DNA from: Agarilytica sp033852165
GTDB lineage: Bacteria > Pseudomonadota > Gammaproteobacteria > Pseudomonadales > Cellvibrionaceae
Reading direction: 5' to 3'
DNA length: 64,000 nt
NCBI GenBank assembly: GCA_033852165.1
Contig: JAWSUZ010000026.1
Span: 1-64,000 of the forward strand
The translations under genes were made by a program, and so were the position numbers. The notes under the pieces are model-generated. The model was given only the letters and a program-made list of their open reading frames with translations, made no database searches and was not told the origin of the DNA. Below, piece after piece: positions 6,940 to 16,445 of the stretch (the stretch's first letter is position 1; every line of letters begins with the position of its first letter).

Positions 6940-9900
6940 ACAGTTGTAACTCCGCCGGGGGTTATGGCTTGGGTAAATGCATCGTCGCGCTCGGTCTGCC
7001 ACGTTGTCCCCGCAAACCATGCTGTTTCACCGTACCAAAAACAAAATGTTATCGTATTGCCTGTTGTTTGTGAAACGCCGTTAGTCTGCCATAAATAGTT
7101 TCGTGCACCAATAGCAGCCCTGTTTTTTACCTCCATTGCGTATCGCATTCCTTTTTCTGCAACCGTTGCGCCATTGGGATCTACAGTCTGCAAAAGGCCT
7201 GGCCAAGAGCCAGGATTGTTTGCGACAGAACCTGAGCCCTGATTATAGCCCCAGATACCTTTGGAGAGCCGTTCGTAGTTGTCCATATTGTAATCAACTG
7301 CTGGTAATAGCGCATTGGCAGAATGACTCGACCGCCTGACTTTTGTCGTACCACTATTGTCATATGCCGCGTCGTAATTACCAGACATCGCGGAACGCAT
7401 CGCAGTGCCACAACCAGCTCTTGCTCCCCATAACACAATACCTGCTGTCGCAGTATCCGGTTGGTAGAGGTTTCTGTTTGCAAAGTCAGCGCAGGACCCG
7501 CCGTTAACCTGCCCCCATAGGTACCTAGATTGAATTTGGTGAAAGCCAATACTTCCCCAAGAATCCGCAGCACCAACAATAATTCGATGGCTGGTATTAT
7601 TCACACCCCATTGTCGTCGTGTCGACTCTTGAGCTATCCAGGCGTCCAATAAATTTTCTCGGGTGACAGCTGCTGTACCAGCCACCTGCATTGTCGCTGA
7701 GTGCCTAGCCTGAGTGTAGAGCCCATTAACATCCCAATGCGCGACAGCAGTTGTTAGCCAATTATTGTACAGCTGATGAGCCCCATTCACGATAGCAGCG
7801 CTTTCGTATTCGTACGCCAACATGTATGAGCTGTACTGACGGCTTATTATATTTAACGTGCTTTGATTTACTTGAGTATTGGCAATCCCGAGGTTTACTC
7901 CAGTATAGGTACCGTCTATTTCGTTGCTATATTTATATCTCCATACCATCCACTCCATTGATGTATTTCCACCTGTAGTGCTACATCCTCCCACGCTACA
8001 GCCTATATCAAACGTATCTCTCACATTTTCGATTTTACGAATGGAATTAACTCCACGAACGTTCCCATTTGGCCCTAACCCAAACTGCCACAACAAAGTC
8101 TCCAGCATTTCCACGTCTGAACCTTCCATCGCAACCGAATTCGCTTCTAGCTGTCGAGAACTAACAGTAAACGCTACATCGTCAGTGAATTGATTATTAC
8201 CATTTATATACGTCGCAGTAATAGTAGCATTAGAGGTAAAATCAGTGTCCCAACGAGTCGTGGCTCCAGCAGCATTACCGTTTGTCGGCTCCCAATAAAC
8301 TTTTGTAGCCGGTACCGCTTCATAATCGTCCCCACCATCAACCATTGTACAATCACCACTACCAACACCGTAGTCAGTGCAGTAACGTCCATGCTCACTA
8401 AAATTCCAGACAATCCGATTTAACGTCGCACCAGGCGGAATATAATATTCATATTTCAAACGGATCCCGCCTAAAGTACGTATAAGATTTGTCCCATTAT
8501 CCGGCTCAATAAATATTTCAGTCTCATCATCCGGTATTTTATAAAAAACATGCAGCCCCTGTCCAAATCCAAACTCCCACAATATATTTCCTGCATCCGA
8601 ACCTTGAAATAACCTAAAAGTTAAATATTCTTCCGGTGAGGCCTGCGTAAAGGCATCTCTAATCGGCGACAAATCCGTAAAAACAGCATTTGAATCCTGA
8701 TTAATATCTGCCGAAACTGTTTGGTCTGCAAACGAGAATACAAATTCTCTCGGAGCACCTACACGCGGTAGAGGGTTCAATGCACTGCCATAACTTGGAC
8801 TATCTAACCTATAGACAATATCAACCTGCTGATCTTCCCAGGAAATAATAGGCGCATCTGTTAAAGAAAAGATATCGACAGAGCTAACTGCATCTTTGCG
8901 AGTTAACTGAATGCTATCCATAGTCAGATCAAAAATTGAAAATTGCATTTCGTGACGGAGAATCCAGTCAGATTCAGGGATATTCCCAACACTCGATCCA
9001 TAACTTCGTGAACCATATTCCAAAACTTTCATCGGTACACTGCTCAGAGGACGAGAAATTAAGGCGCCGGGAGTAGTTATGCCTGTGCGTACTCTGTCAA
9101 AGTTACAGGGTTCTCCCGAACCCGGGGGCTGCGCACAAAGATGCATATATATATGATCACCATTACTAAGAAATTCTGTCAACGGCGTATAGATCCATTG
9201 CTGAGTCACACCAGGATTCATATCAAACGTTGCTATTTCTCCCAAGCTAGAAGGGCCAGAATTACCATCCGTGATACGTGCGATCCTAGCAGTATACCCT
9301 GGGATTTCCTCCGGTATTGGAGTGTTATCAGCCGCGCGCCAATCGGTGGTGATTTTAATGACTTCGTCATTTTTCATTGCGCTGCCTTCAAAACCAATCA
9401 GATAGTTGCGTTCTTGCCCCTGCGTTGATCCGCGTTGTATCTCATAGCTTCGTTCAGCCAAGACTTTGATATTTGGAGGCTCCATATCAACAATTACGAC
9501 CGCGATGTCTTTATTATCAGGTTCTCCTCCTCTGCCAATACTCTCTAGGGTTGTGTCGGCATAACCTAGGTAGCCTGTAGCACGATTTATTGCATAGACT
9601 CTAATTGCGTCACCTGGGCGAGCGCGTGTAGCGGCTTGCCCTATCACAGTACTAAAGTCTGAAAAAACTGTAGGGCTTGCCCACCCAACTGCGGCTTGTG
9701 ATAACGATTTATAAACCAAATTGTAATATGGACCAAAGATGGGTAATTGAAACGTTGAACTAGGCCCGCTACCTGAGGACGTAAGCGGGCTAAAGCTAAG
9801 ATCCCCGATCAATTCCCCGGTTCTTTGGTTATAAACAAAAATATCTGTATCGTCCAAATCCTCCTGGCTAATTTGTGTTATCAGGCCAAAATTGTCGTAC

Positions 9901-10598
9901 AACGTTATAGAGCCAAGAGGGATATTGATACCATCGTTTAACATTCGAACGGCGCCAGAGACTAACATCGTATCCATTATAATATTCAACTGATCCGTTG
10001 TTGTGCCGACCCTCACGTCATTGAGAATACGATCTAACGCAAGTGCGTTTATACCGGATAACAGTGTACTCGTTCCTCTAAGGGCATACACTTCTAGTCC
10101 AATACAGCTTACCAATATTGGTATATATGTATTTGCTAAGTTAAATATCGGAAACCGAGGGCTTACATTGGGATAATACTCGGCAGAAATTACATCATGA
10201 AAGTTATAGAAAGATCCGTGGCAAGGAGGTCCATAAAATCCCAGAGAATAACTACCGTCGTTAGAACTAAAGGTAAAACCTCTATTTCCTGTTCCGGTAT
10301 ACAGTTTTACATTACCTACAGGTGCTAAGGGTGTACCGCCGTGATAAAATATTCGTTGATCTTCATCTATGGGGCCCTCTACTCGAGGTCGTGCGGCCAC
10401 GTAACCACTGTAAACGTTTAAAGGAACTGCCTCCGTATGACTGCTTGACGCGCTAACGTTTCCACTTAAAGAGCTAGTGGTTAGCACTAACAGTGCGATG
10501 GACCTAGAAAGAAATCCACAAACGAGAATACGGAATGACGAAATTTGTACTCTTATTAACACATTAATATACTCTAAACTATTGGCCTGTTGAATCAT
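6930..10598 (-). CDS. Large secreted protein with C-terminal lysozyme/transglycosylase-like domain
   Basis: The 1,222-residue protein begins at an ATG that overlaps the upstream stop by 4 bases (ATGA). A hydrophobic signal/anchor lies at residues about 27-50, ending VSASS, after a rather long N-region. The bulk (60-900) is beta-rich and Gly/Ser/Pro-rich with no family I can name. Residues about 981-1160 carry the motif order of SLT/lysozyme-fold enzymes. WIAQES has the likely catalytic Glu991. GSIGFHQIQ (about 1015-1023) matches the GxxQI motif, and GYNQGSG (about 1117-1123) matches AYNxG. Several Cys (GSC, GCG, VCP) suggest disulfides. I infer a peptidoglycan-cleaving or glycan-binding C-terminal domain on a surface protein. 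Genes for two similar secreted proteins follow. Confidence 0.65.
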   Translation of the reverse strand: MIQQANSLEYINVLIRVQISSFRILVCGFLSRSIALLVLTTSSLSGNVSASSSHTEAVPLNVYSGYVAARPRVEGPIDEDQRIFYHGGTPLAPVGNVKLYTGTGNRGFTFSSNDGSYSLGFYGPPCHGSFYNFHDVISAEYYPNVSPRFPIFNLANTYIPILVSCIGLEVYALRGTSTLLSGINALALDRILNDVRVGTTTDQLNIIMDTMLVSGAVRMLNDGINIPLGSITLYDNFGLITQISQEDLDDTDIFVYNQRTGELIGDLSFSPLTSSGSGPSSTFQLPIFGPYYNLVYKSLSQAAVGWASPTVFSDFSTVIGQAATRARPGDAIRVYAINRATGYLGYADTTLESIGRGGEPDNKDIAVVIVDMEPPNIKVLAERSYEIQRGSTQGQERNYLIGFEGSAMKNDEVIKITTDWRAADNTPIPEEIPGYTARIARITDGNSGPSSLGEIATFDMNPGVTQQWIYTPLTEFLSNGDHIYMHLCAQPPGSGEPCNFDRVRTGITTPGALISRPLSSVPMKVLEYGSRSYGSSVGNIPESDWILRHEMQFSIFDLTMDSIQLTRKDAVSSVDIFSLTDAPIISWEDQQVDIVYRLDSPSYGSALNPLPRVGAPREFVFSFADQTVSADINQDSNAVFTDLSPIRDAFTQASPEEYLTFRLFQGSDAGNILWEFGFGQGLHVFYKIPDDETEIFIEPDNGTNLIRTLGGIRLKYEYYIPPGATLNRIVWNFSEHGRYCTDYGVGSGDCTMVDGGDDYEAVPATKVYWEPTNGNAAGATTRWDTDFTSNATITATYINGNNQFTDDVAFTVSSRQLEANSVAMEGSDVEMLETLLWQFGLGPNGNVRGVNSIRKIENVRDTFDIGCSVGGCSTTGGNTSMEWMVWRYKYSNEIDGTYTGVNLGIANTQVNQSTLNIISRQYSSYMLAYEYESAAIVNGAHQLYNNWLTTAVAHWDVNGLYTQARHSATMQVAGTAAVTRENLLDAWIAQESTRRQWGVNNTSHRIIVGAADSWGSIGFHQIQSRYLWGQVNGGSCADFANRNLYQPDTATAGIVLWGARAGCGTAMRSAMSGNYDAAYDNSGTTKVRRSSHSANALLPAVDYNMDNYERLSKGIWGYNQGSGSVANNPGSWPGLLQTVDPNGATVAEKGMRYAMEVKNRAAIGARNYLWQTNGVSQTTGNTITFCFWYGETAWFAGTTWQTERDDAFTQAITPGGVTTVCP

Positions 10599-13500
10599 TC
10601 CCCTGCACTCCTTGCTTGAATTTCATAAACTGCAATGAGTTCACTAAAACTAACCTCACCATTGGCATACCGCTGCAACAACACTTGCAGTTCGTCTGGT
10701 ACAAACGCAAAGCCAATATAATCCAGCCGCTCCAGGGTCAGTTTACCCTGCGTAATCACATGCTGATCTTGCACTATACCGACGCCGATCGGCGTAACCT
10801 GCAATGTCTCTGAATCTTGTCCGACCCAAAGTACATAGGTGCCATTTTCCGGTAAATATTCCCGGCTCCCATTTAATTTCGGTGGCAGCAGATCAATAAC
10901 AAGATCACCATGCACTTCAATGCCCTGGGGCTGTATGGCATATACCCACAAAGGTCGAGCAGAGGAAGATGCAGAGTGAGACATTTGCTGCGCCGTAGTA
11001 AATTGCACATGAACATTGCCTGCCGAATTATTATCAGGAAAAACAAAATTGGCTTGGCTCGCATCCAGCTGTATATCTCCCCCGCCCACACTTATATTGC
11101 CCAGGCCCGATCGTATATGTTCGTAAGGTAATTGCGATGACAGCACTGGTACAATGCTATTGCCGACGCGATTAACTTCACCGTGTTGCAAATTGACATA
11201 GCTTTCAATAGTGCCGTATTTATGGAAAGTACTTTGAGGATTAAATACGATTTTTTGACGCCCTGAAGGCAGACGGAAGTCGGGTTTATCTTCAAAGCCA
11301 AATTGATAAATCCCTTGCTGATCGGTGATGGCGGTCACCCCAACGTCGGGAAGGCTGACTTCCAGGCCCGCAATGGGTTGATACAATTGATTAACCGCAG
11401 TCCCCATTATCATGGTCGGTAAGGTTTCAACTTTAAAGGTGAAGTCCTCTATCCGTTCGCCAGCGTAATCCACAACGACAAACACATCGGCGTTATACGC
11501 CAGCTCTCGACTTAAATGGTACGACACTGATGTTAACCCCGGATATACCGAAAGTGTTCCCGGTATTAACTCTTGATCACGATGCGCTTCGACCAGAGCG
11601 GTGGTTGCACCACCTTGAAGTATGTCGTTGTTGGCGTATAGGGAAAGATCCCAGGTTTTACCGTGTACTGTTTCGCGGACTTCAATGGTGAGCTGTGCGG
11701 GGTCTATTGGACGATTGAAAAATAAGGCAATAAATTCCCCGACACTGCTATTTATACCTTCGTTATCAGGCTGTGTTTTTAGTATGTCTAAAGGAATCGT
11801 ATCGGCATCGATAATTTGAATAGAGGTTTCTTGTCTGGCAATTACCTCACTGAGATCGTTAAGCACTTCTATCGTAATGATTTTTTCGCCACTGTCAGCA
11901 CTATTAATTAGTATATTGTGTGTTGCGATGTTGCCGTCTAGCGTCATTACTTGTACTGGCTCTGCTGCAAACCGTAGGTTAACCACATCCGTTGCCGATA
12001 AGCCGTTTATCCGTGCGACGACTTCGACGGACTCTGAACTTACCACTACGAATTCTTGCCCCGCAGTTGGCTCGATCATTTCTATCACGATGGGTGAACT
12101 GCTATTGACGATGATATCTTCGCTAGTGGAATTTCCGGCTCTGTCGGTTGCGACTAACGTTAAGGTTTGGTCTAGCCCAACGGGAAGATTGATTCGCGCG
12201 CTAAAGAGGTAAGTTCCATCGAGTTCCCCCGGCACTAAGCCCACGGTTTGGCCATTAATACTGAAACTGGAGAGTTGTGCGTCGACTATTTCACCCTGCA
12301 AACTAAACGGCACATCGACTACGTCATTAATCGCTGGCGGTGGGTTTATATTGGCGGTGCTAATGGTGATCACTGGCGCGGTGTTATCGCGATATAGGCT
12401 CAGTATTTCGGTGGAGGTTTGGCCACTTGAATCTGTAGCGGTAATGGCTAAATCAATTTGATTGCCGGGTATCGCGCTGATATCTACCTGGCGACTAAAA
12501 CTGAATTCTCCCTCATTACCACCACTCAAACTCGCGGCAATAAAATCAACGCTGATGCCGGTAATGCCTACGGGGCTCGTCACGATGCCTTTAACCGTGA
12601 CGATGTCGTAGTTAATTGTGCTGCCAATTAATCCTGGATCGATGGTAATAACGGGGGCGCTACCCTCTTCCAAATCTGCATCGGGATTGTTGGTAAGCAC
12701 AATACTTTGTTGGGTATTGCCTTCTGGCGATTTAACCTCAACTAATAATGTATTTTGCCCCTGATTTAAGGGGTGGTCATTAAAGGAAAATGCATACACG
12801 CCCGTTTCAGAACCCGCTTGTGCAAATTGGATTTGTCCGCCCATTTCTATTCGGATGTCTGCTGGAGGCTGACTGCTGTATACCAGGCCACTGACGTCGA
12901 CAGTTGCCTGACTGAGCACAACACCATTGCTTGGAGACTGTATGTTAATTTCAGGTAAAAGCGGTGATAGACGTGTGACGCTAAGCTGAGCACTGCCGGT
13001 ATTACCCGATCCATCGATCGCGGTAATGGTGAGCAGGTTAATCCCGAACATGAGGGGCAGCTCGGATGTAAAACTTCCGCCCTGCCCGGTGCTAACCGCG
13101 AAGGTTTGGCCGGCAAAAGCGCTGGATTGTGCAGTGATCGCCGCCACGAAGTTATTGTCATCAGTGACAAAGCCGGTAATCACTAGAGTATCGTCACTGC
13201 TTGAGCTAGTAGACGGAGGGGTAATCGTCACTACCGGAGCGTTAGCATCACTGACAAAGCTTAGTGTTGATATTATCGAACGATTGCTGATCGTGGTTTC
13301 GGAAACGGTAATCACCCAGCTATTACCTTGCGCTTTTGGCAAAGCCAAACGGAATTGGCCGTTGTCTGTTGTGCTGGTAATTGTATTCGCACCGGACTGA
13401 GCCTGGATCGACAAAGGACCGAGCGCTTCTAGGACGCTAGCGTTAACCGAAACGGGGTCACTGGCATCGACCCAAAGTTCCCAATTATTGCCAGTAATGA

Positions 13501-15370
13501 GCCTCGCTTGATCAAAGCTCAATGTTAGCGGTGGTATTGCATTTACCTGAACAGAAGCAGACAAAGGGCCAGGTACAGTGACAATAATGCTGGTGAAAGG
13601 GTTGGTAAAATCGGCAAGTATGCGCAGCTGATAAACATAATCATTGTTCCACAAGGCAGTAGAATCACTGAAGTTATTTACGCTAACCTCGCTTAGAACT
13701 GTAGCGGCCTGATCGCTAACAGCGCGCAAGATTTGATAACGAATAGCCGCTGGTAAGCCAGAATTTTCACTCCAGTTCAGTTGCACGGGTTCGTCAACAC
13801 GCTGAGCTTGAAAATCAACAACTGCTTCATTGTTGTAGGCAACAAAAAACTGAGCGGCAACGCCTTCGTCCCCGGAAATATTCTGATTATCGACAGCTTT
13901 TATAGAGTATTCATAGGCACTGCCATTGGTAACATCACTGTCGACGTAAGCCGTTTCGGAGGCCAAAACCGTCGTAAGTATCATCTCTGGTTGACCATAA
14001 ATATTACGAAAAATAACGTAATGTCCAAGATTGTTGGTATCTGCAATTGCCGTCCAAGACAGGTTGATGTTGGCTGCACCATCAAATACTGCCTGTAGGT
14101 TTTCTACTGCGGCCAACACGCTCCGAGTGGGGTCATCCGGGTAGGTATCCTGGTTATCATTTACCCCGTCACCGTCGCTATCAACGTCACCTGAACCGGT
14201 CTCATCTACGTTTAAGATAAATTGTTGCTCTGTAGATCCGCCATAATTATCGGTGGCGAAGATTCTAACTTGCGCTCCCCATGGATAGGCTTCGTCAGGT
14301 GTCCAAGTGAGGGTATTGGTCGAGGCATCCAACACCATCCCCGTGGGATAGTGGAATAAGTTCAGAGTGATATCGTCACCATCTGCGTCGCTTACATCCA
14401 AGATGTACTGATAGCTAGTGCCAATCGTAGCGTCGAGTGAGGGCGTGGAGGCAAACACGGGACTTTGATTATTGGGGTCCGTCACTTTTAGTCCCAAATT
14501 GAGACGCAGCTCGCCCAAATGCCCGTCATCGATCGTAAGACCAATCCAGTGGTCGCCAACATGCTCCCGAGTGGGTGTCCAGGCAATCACTCCATCCGAA
14601 GACATCTGTATCCCAGTATCCTGGGGCCAGGTCATAAAGCTGTAAGTCAGCGTGTCACCATCGGCATCTGTGGCTTGTGGATCGTAGGTATAAGGCTGAC
14701 CGGCATAGGCCACGAGTATCGGCTGCTGACCAGCGACGGGAAGATTATTGTTAGGGTCTGAAACTGTCAGATTGTACTGACGACTTGCAGTGCCTAAGCG
14801 CCCATCATCAACACCAATGGCTATCCAATAGTTGCCCACTTCGTCCCGGGTTAGCGGGGTCCATGTGAGCACACCTTCGTTAGAAATACTCAGGCCAGAA
14901 GCGCTTGGGTATGACCATACGGAATAGACCAGAGAGTCATTGTCACCATCCATCGCCTGCAGGTCGTAGGTGTAGGTACTGCCGATATCGGTTTCGGTAA
15001 GCGGTTCTTGATTAATAACTGGGAACTGGTTATTAGGGTCGGTGACTGTGAGCTGAACAAATGTCTGAGCAGCGAGGTATTCTTCGTCATCCACCCTAAC
15101 GCCAAAAGTATGATTACCGGCGTCGGCACTAGTCGGGTCCCAACTAACTAAACCCGTGGAATTAATGCTCATCCCTGCGGGAGCAAACGACAAACTATAA
15201 ATTAAAACACCGCCTTCAGGGTCCGAGGCCGTTATTTGCAAGCTATAGGACTGGCCGACGTTTATCTGCGCTGGATTTACGATAGATATTTGCGGCGGTG
15301 CCGCGAAGGCAAACTGCAGACAAAAGAAACCAATAAGCCCCGAGAGGTAGGTGTATAACCGCGCTTTCAT
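10595..15370 (-). CDS. Large secreted multidomain Ig/FnIII/TSP3 protein
   Basis: The product from ATG 15370 is 1,591 residues; AGGGA lies 7 bases upstream, and the TTG two codons earlier is less likely. Signal peptide 1-24 (ends AFA). Four He_PIG/cadherin-like domains (about 25-390) share the pattern PNNQ.PV...Y.Y...A.D.DGD. A calcium-type segment DVDSDGDGVNDNQD follows (about 393-410), then two FnIII-like domains. Several Ig-like domains (PVVTITPPS, PVITISTAN) come next. A Big_5-like domain lies at about 1190-1310 and a carboxypeptidase-regulatory-like domain at about 1315-1370. The C-terminal region is of unknown type. No membrane anchor or sorting signal is visible at the C-terminus. It is probably an extracellular or surface scaffold. 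A 226-base gap separates it from the upstream parvulin gene, while its end overlaps the next gene by 4 bases. Confidence 0.75.
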   Translation of the reverse strand: MKARLYTYLSGLIGFFCLQFAFAAPPQISIVNPAQINVGQSYSLQITASDPEGGVLIYSLSFAPAGMSINSTGLVSWDPTSADAGNHTFGVRVDDEEYLAAQTFVQLTVTDPNNQFPVINQEPLTETDIGSTYTYDLQAMDGDNDSLVYSVWSYPSASGLSISNEGVLTWTPLTRDEVGNYWIAIGVDDGRLGTASRQYNLTVSDPNNNLPVAGQQPILVAYAGQPYTYDPQATDADGDTLTYSFMTWPQDTGIQMSSDGVIAWTPTREHVGDHWIGLTIDDGHLGELRLNLGLKVTDPNNQSPVFASTPSLDATIGTSYQYILDVSDADGDDITLNLFHYPTGMVLDASTNTLTWTPDEAYPWGAQVRIFATDNYGGSTEQQFILNVDETGSGDVDSDGDGVNDNQDTYPDDPTRSVLAAVENLQAVFDGAANINLSWTAIADTNNLGHYVIFRNIYGQPEMILTTVLASETAYVDSDVTNGSAYEYSIKAVDNQNISGDEGVAAQFFVAYNNEAVVDFQAQRVDEPVQLNWSENSGLPAAIRYQILRAVSDQAATVLSEVSVNNFSDSTALWNNDYVYQLRILADFTNPFTSIIVTVPGPLSASVQVNAIPPLTLSFDQARLITGNNWELWVDASDPVSVNASVLEALGPLSIQAQSGANTITSTTDNGQFRLALPKAQGNSWVITVSETTISNRSIISTLSFVSDANAPVVTITPPSTSSSSDDTLVITGFVTDDNNFVAAITAQSSAFAGQTFAVSTGQGGSFTSELPLMFGINLLTITAIDGSGNTGSAQLSVTRLSPLLPEINIQSPSNGVVLSQATVDVSGLVYSSQPPADIRIEMGGQIQFAQAGSETGVYAFSFNDHPLNQGQNTLLVEVKSPEGNTQQSIVLTNNPDADLEEGSAPVITIDPGLIGSTINYDIVTVKGIVTSPVGITGISVDFIAASLSGGNEGEFSFSRQVDISAIPGNQIDLAITATDSSGQTSTEILSLYRDNTAPVITISTANINPPPAINDVVDVPFSLQGEIVDAQLSSFSINGQTVGLVPGELDGTYLFSARINLPVGLDQTLTLVATDRAGNSTSEDIIVNSSSPIVIEMIEPTAGQEFVVVSSESVEVVARINGLSATDVVNLRFAAEPVQVMTLDGNIATHNILINSADSGEKIITIEVLNDLSEVIARQETSIQIIDADTIPLDILKTQPDNEGINSSVGEFIALFFNRPIDPAQLTIEVRETVHGKTWDLSLYANNDILQGGATTALVEAHRDQELIPGTLSVYPGLTSVSYHLSRELAYNADVFVVVDYAGERIEDFTFKVETLPTMIMGTAVNQLYQPIAGLEVSLPDVGVTAITDQQGIYQFGFEDKPDFRLPSGRQKIVFNPQSTFHKYGTIESYVNLQHGEVNRVGNSIVPVLSSQLPYEHIRSGLGNISVGGGDIQLDASQANFVFPDNNSAGNVHVQFTTAQQMSHSASSSARPLWVYAIQPQGIEVHGDLVIDLLPPKLNGSREYLPENGTYVLWVGQDSETLQVTPIGVGIVQDQHVITQGKLTLERLDYIGFAFVPDELQVLLQRYANGEVSFSELIAVYEIQARSAGE

Positions 15371-15525
15371 TGACAATTCCCTAAGTTTTGTTCTGTAAAC
15401 ATTGTATTAATCACTGGTACTTATACTGGGTGGCTAAAAGTAAAGCTGAGTTAACGGCGGCAGGTTTCGACATTGCCTTTGTGAACATCTTATTATTCTC
15501 GGCGCGTATTAAATGGCTCTAAACT

Positions 15526-15599
15526 TTTACGTAACTGCATTATTTGCGCGTAGCCATACTCTTTACGCGCATACAGTTTATTTACGCAAAGCCATATTA
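15526..15599. repeat. Two imperfect ~37-base direct repeats in the operon's largest internal gap
   Basis: TTTACG...ATTTGCGCGTAGCCATACT (15526-15560) is followed directly by TTTACG...ATTTACGCAAAGCCATATT (15562-15598). Their final 19 bases match at 15. They fill the left half of the only gap over 100 bases in the giant-protein unit. They could be a binding site, a processing site or simply a duplicated stretch. No clear hairpin forms. Confidence 0.35.
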
Positions 15600-16445
15600 T
15601 TGATAAGTAACCACAGAAACTTTCGATAATAATTTTTTCATCTCGGCGTCCCTCACTTGCTTGCGTAATTTGTAGCGGATATTGCCTTTCACCGACTCAA
15701 AAGACTGTTTTGCTACTGCGGGCCCCGCCACTATTTTGGCTACATGGAAACCAAAGTTAGTTTCGAACGGCTCTGAGAGATCTCCCGATTTCATGGCGAA
15801 TATTTTTTTCGAAAAGCGTTCGTCAATTGACCCTTGGGTCAACCACCCCAGATCGCCGCCTTTTTTCCCCGACACCACATCTTCGGAATAGGATTGCGCT
15901 ACAGAGGCGAAATCTTCACCGGCTTTTATTTTCGAGTAGGCTTCTAGCGCTACGGTTAATTTCGACTTGCGTTGAATTTCGTCCATGCTGTTATTGGTTC
16001 GAAACAGGATATGCGCAACATGGATTTTTTTATTTTCAAATTCAGCAGCATGGCCGTTATAGTAATTTTTTATGGCGTCATCACTTACGGCCTGCGCCAA
16101 GTGCTTATCCATATAAGTACTGATCAGCATTTCTTTACGGTATTCGTTTACTTTTGCATTGCTGATGCCAATATCTAATAGCCCACTCTTTTCTGCCGCC
16201 TGGGACAGGGCTTCCCGGTTCAAATATTCTGCCAACACGGCAGCGCGCTGCTCATCATCTTTAGGGATAATTCTTTTAGAGGTTAAATAGTCCTCAAACT
16301 GCTGCTGAGTTATAACAGTGCTGCCTATAGTGGCTATAGCGGCTAGCTTTTCGTCATTGCCACAGGAAACCATTACCAGCACACACGAAACCAGTGCCGA
16401 GATTTTAAGGAGTTTTGTTAAGCGAAGTGTTTTTAGTGCAATCAT
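15597..16445 (-). CDS. Parvulin-type peptidyl-prolyl isomerase lipoprotein
   Basis: The 282-residue protein starts at an ATG overlapping the previous stop (ATGA). A lipoprotein signal ends at Cys28 (VMVSC), and the next residue is Gly, so outer-membrane sorting is expected. A SurA/PpiC-like N-terminal region is followed by a well-formed parvulin domain at about 140-250. That domain has HVAHILFR, FASVAQSYSED, GGDLGWLTQG and ETNFGFHVAKI, the standard landmarks of an active PPIase. It probably assists folding of the giant and large secreted proteins encoded in the same unit as they cross the periplasm. It resembles PpiC/PrsA-type foldases; EpsD-like exopolysaccharide-associated isomerases are an alternative label. 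Confidence 0.85.
   Translation of the reverse strand: MIALKTLRLTKLLKISALVSCVLVMVSCGNDEKLAAIATIGSTVITQQQFEDYLTSKRIIPKDDEQRAAVLAEYLNREALSQAAEKSGLLDIGISNAKVNEYRKEMLISTYMDKHLAQAVSDDAIKNYYNGHAAEFENKKIHVAHILFRTNNSMDEIQRKSKLTVALEAYSKIKAGEDFASVAQSYSEDVVSGKKGGDLGWLTQGSIDERFSKKIFAMKSGDLSEPFETNFGFHVAKIVAGPAVAKQSFESVKGNIRYKLRKQVRDAEMKKLLSKVSVVTYQ

Noticed and set aside
12847..13400. Overlapping frames of about 110-125 codons inside the 1,591-aa gene
   Set aside because: These are antisense or off-frame shadows of a long repetitive coding sequence that is clearly real on the minus strand.
2034..15523. 16-base identity ATTAAATGGCTCTAAA at about 2034 and about 15508
   Set aside because: A single exact match of this length is expected about once by chance in 64 kb and has no further similarity around it.
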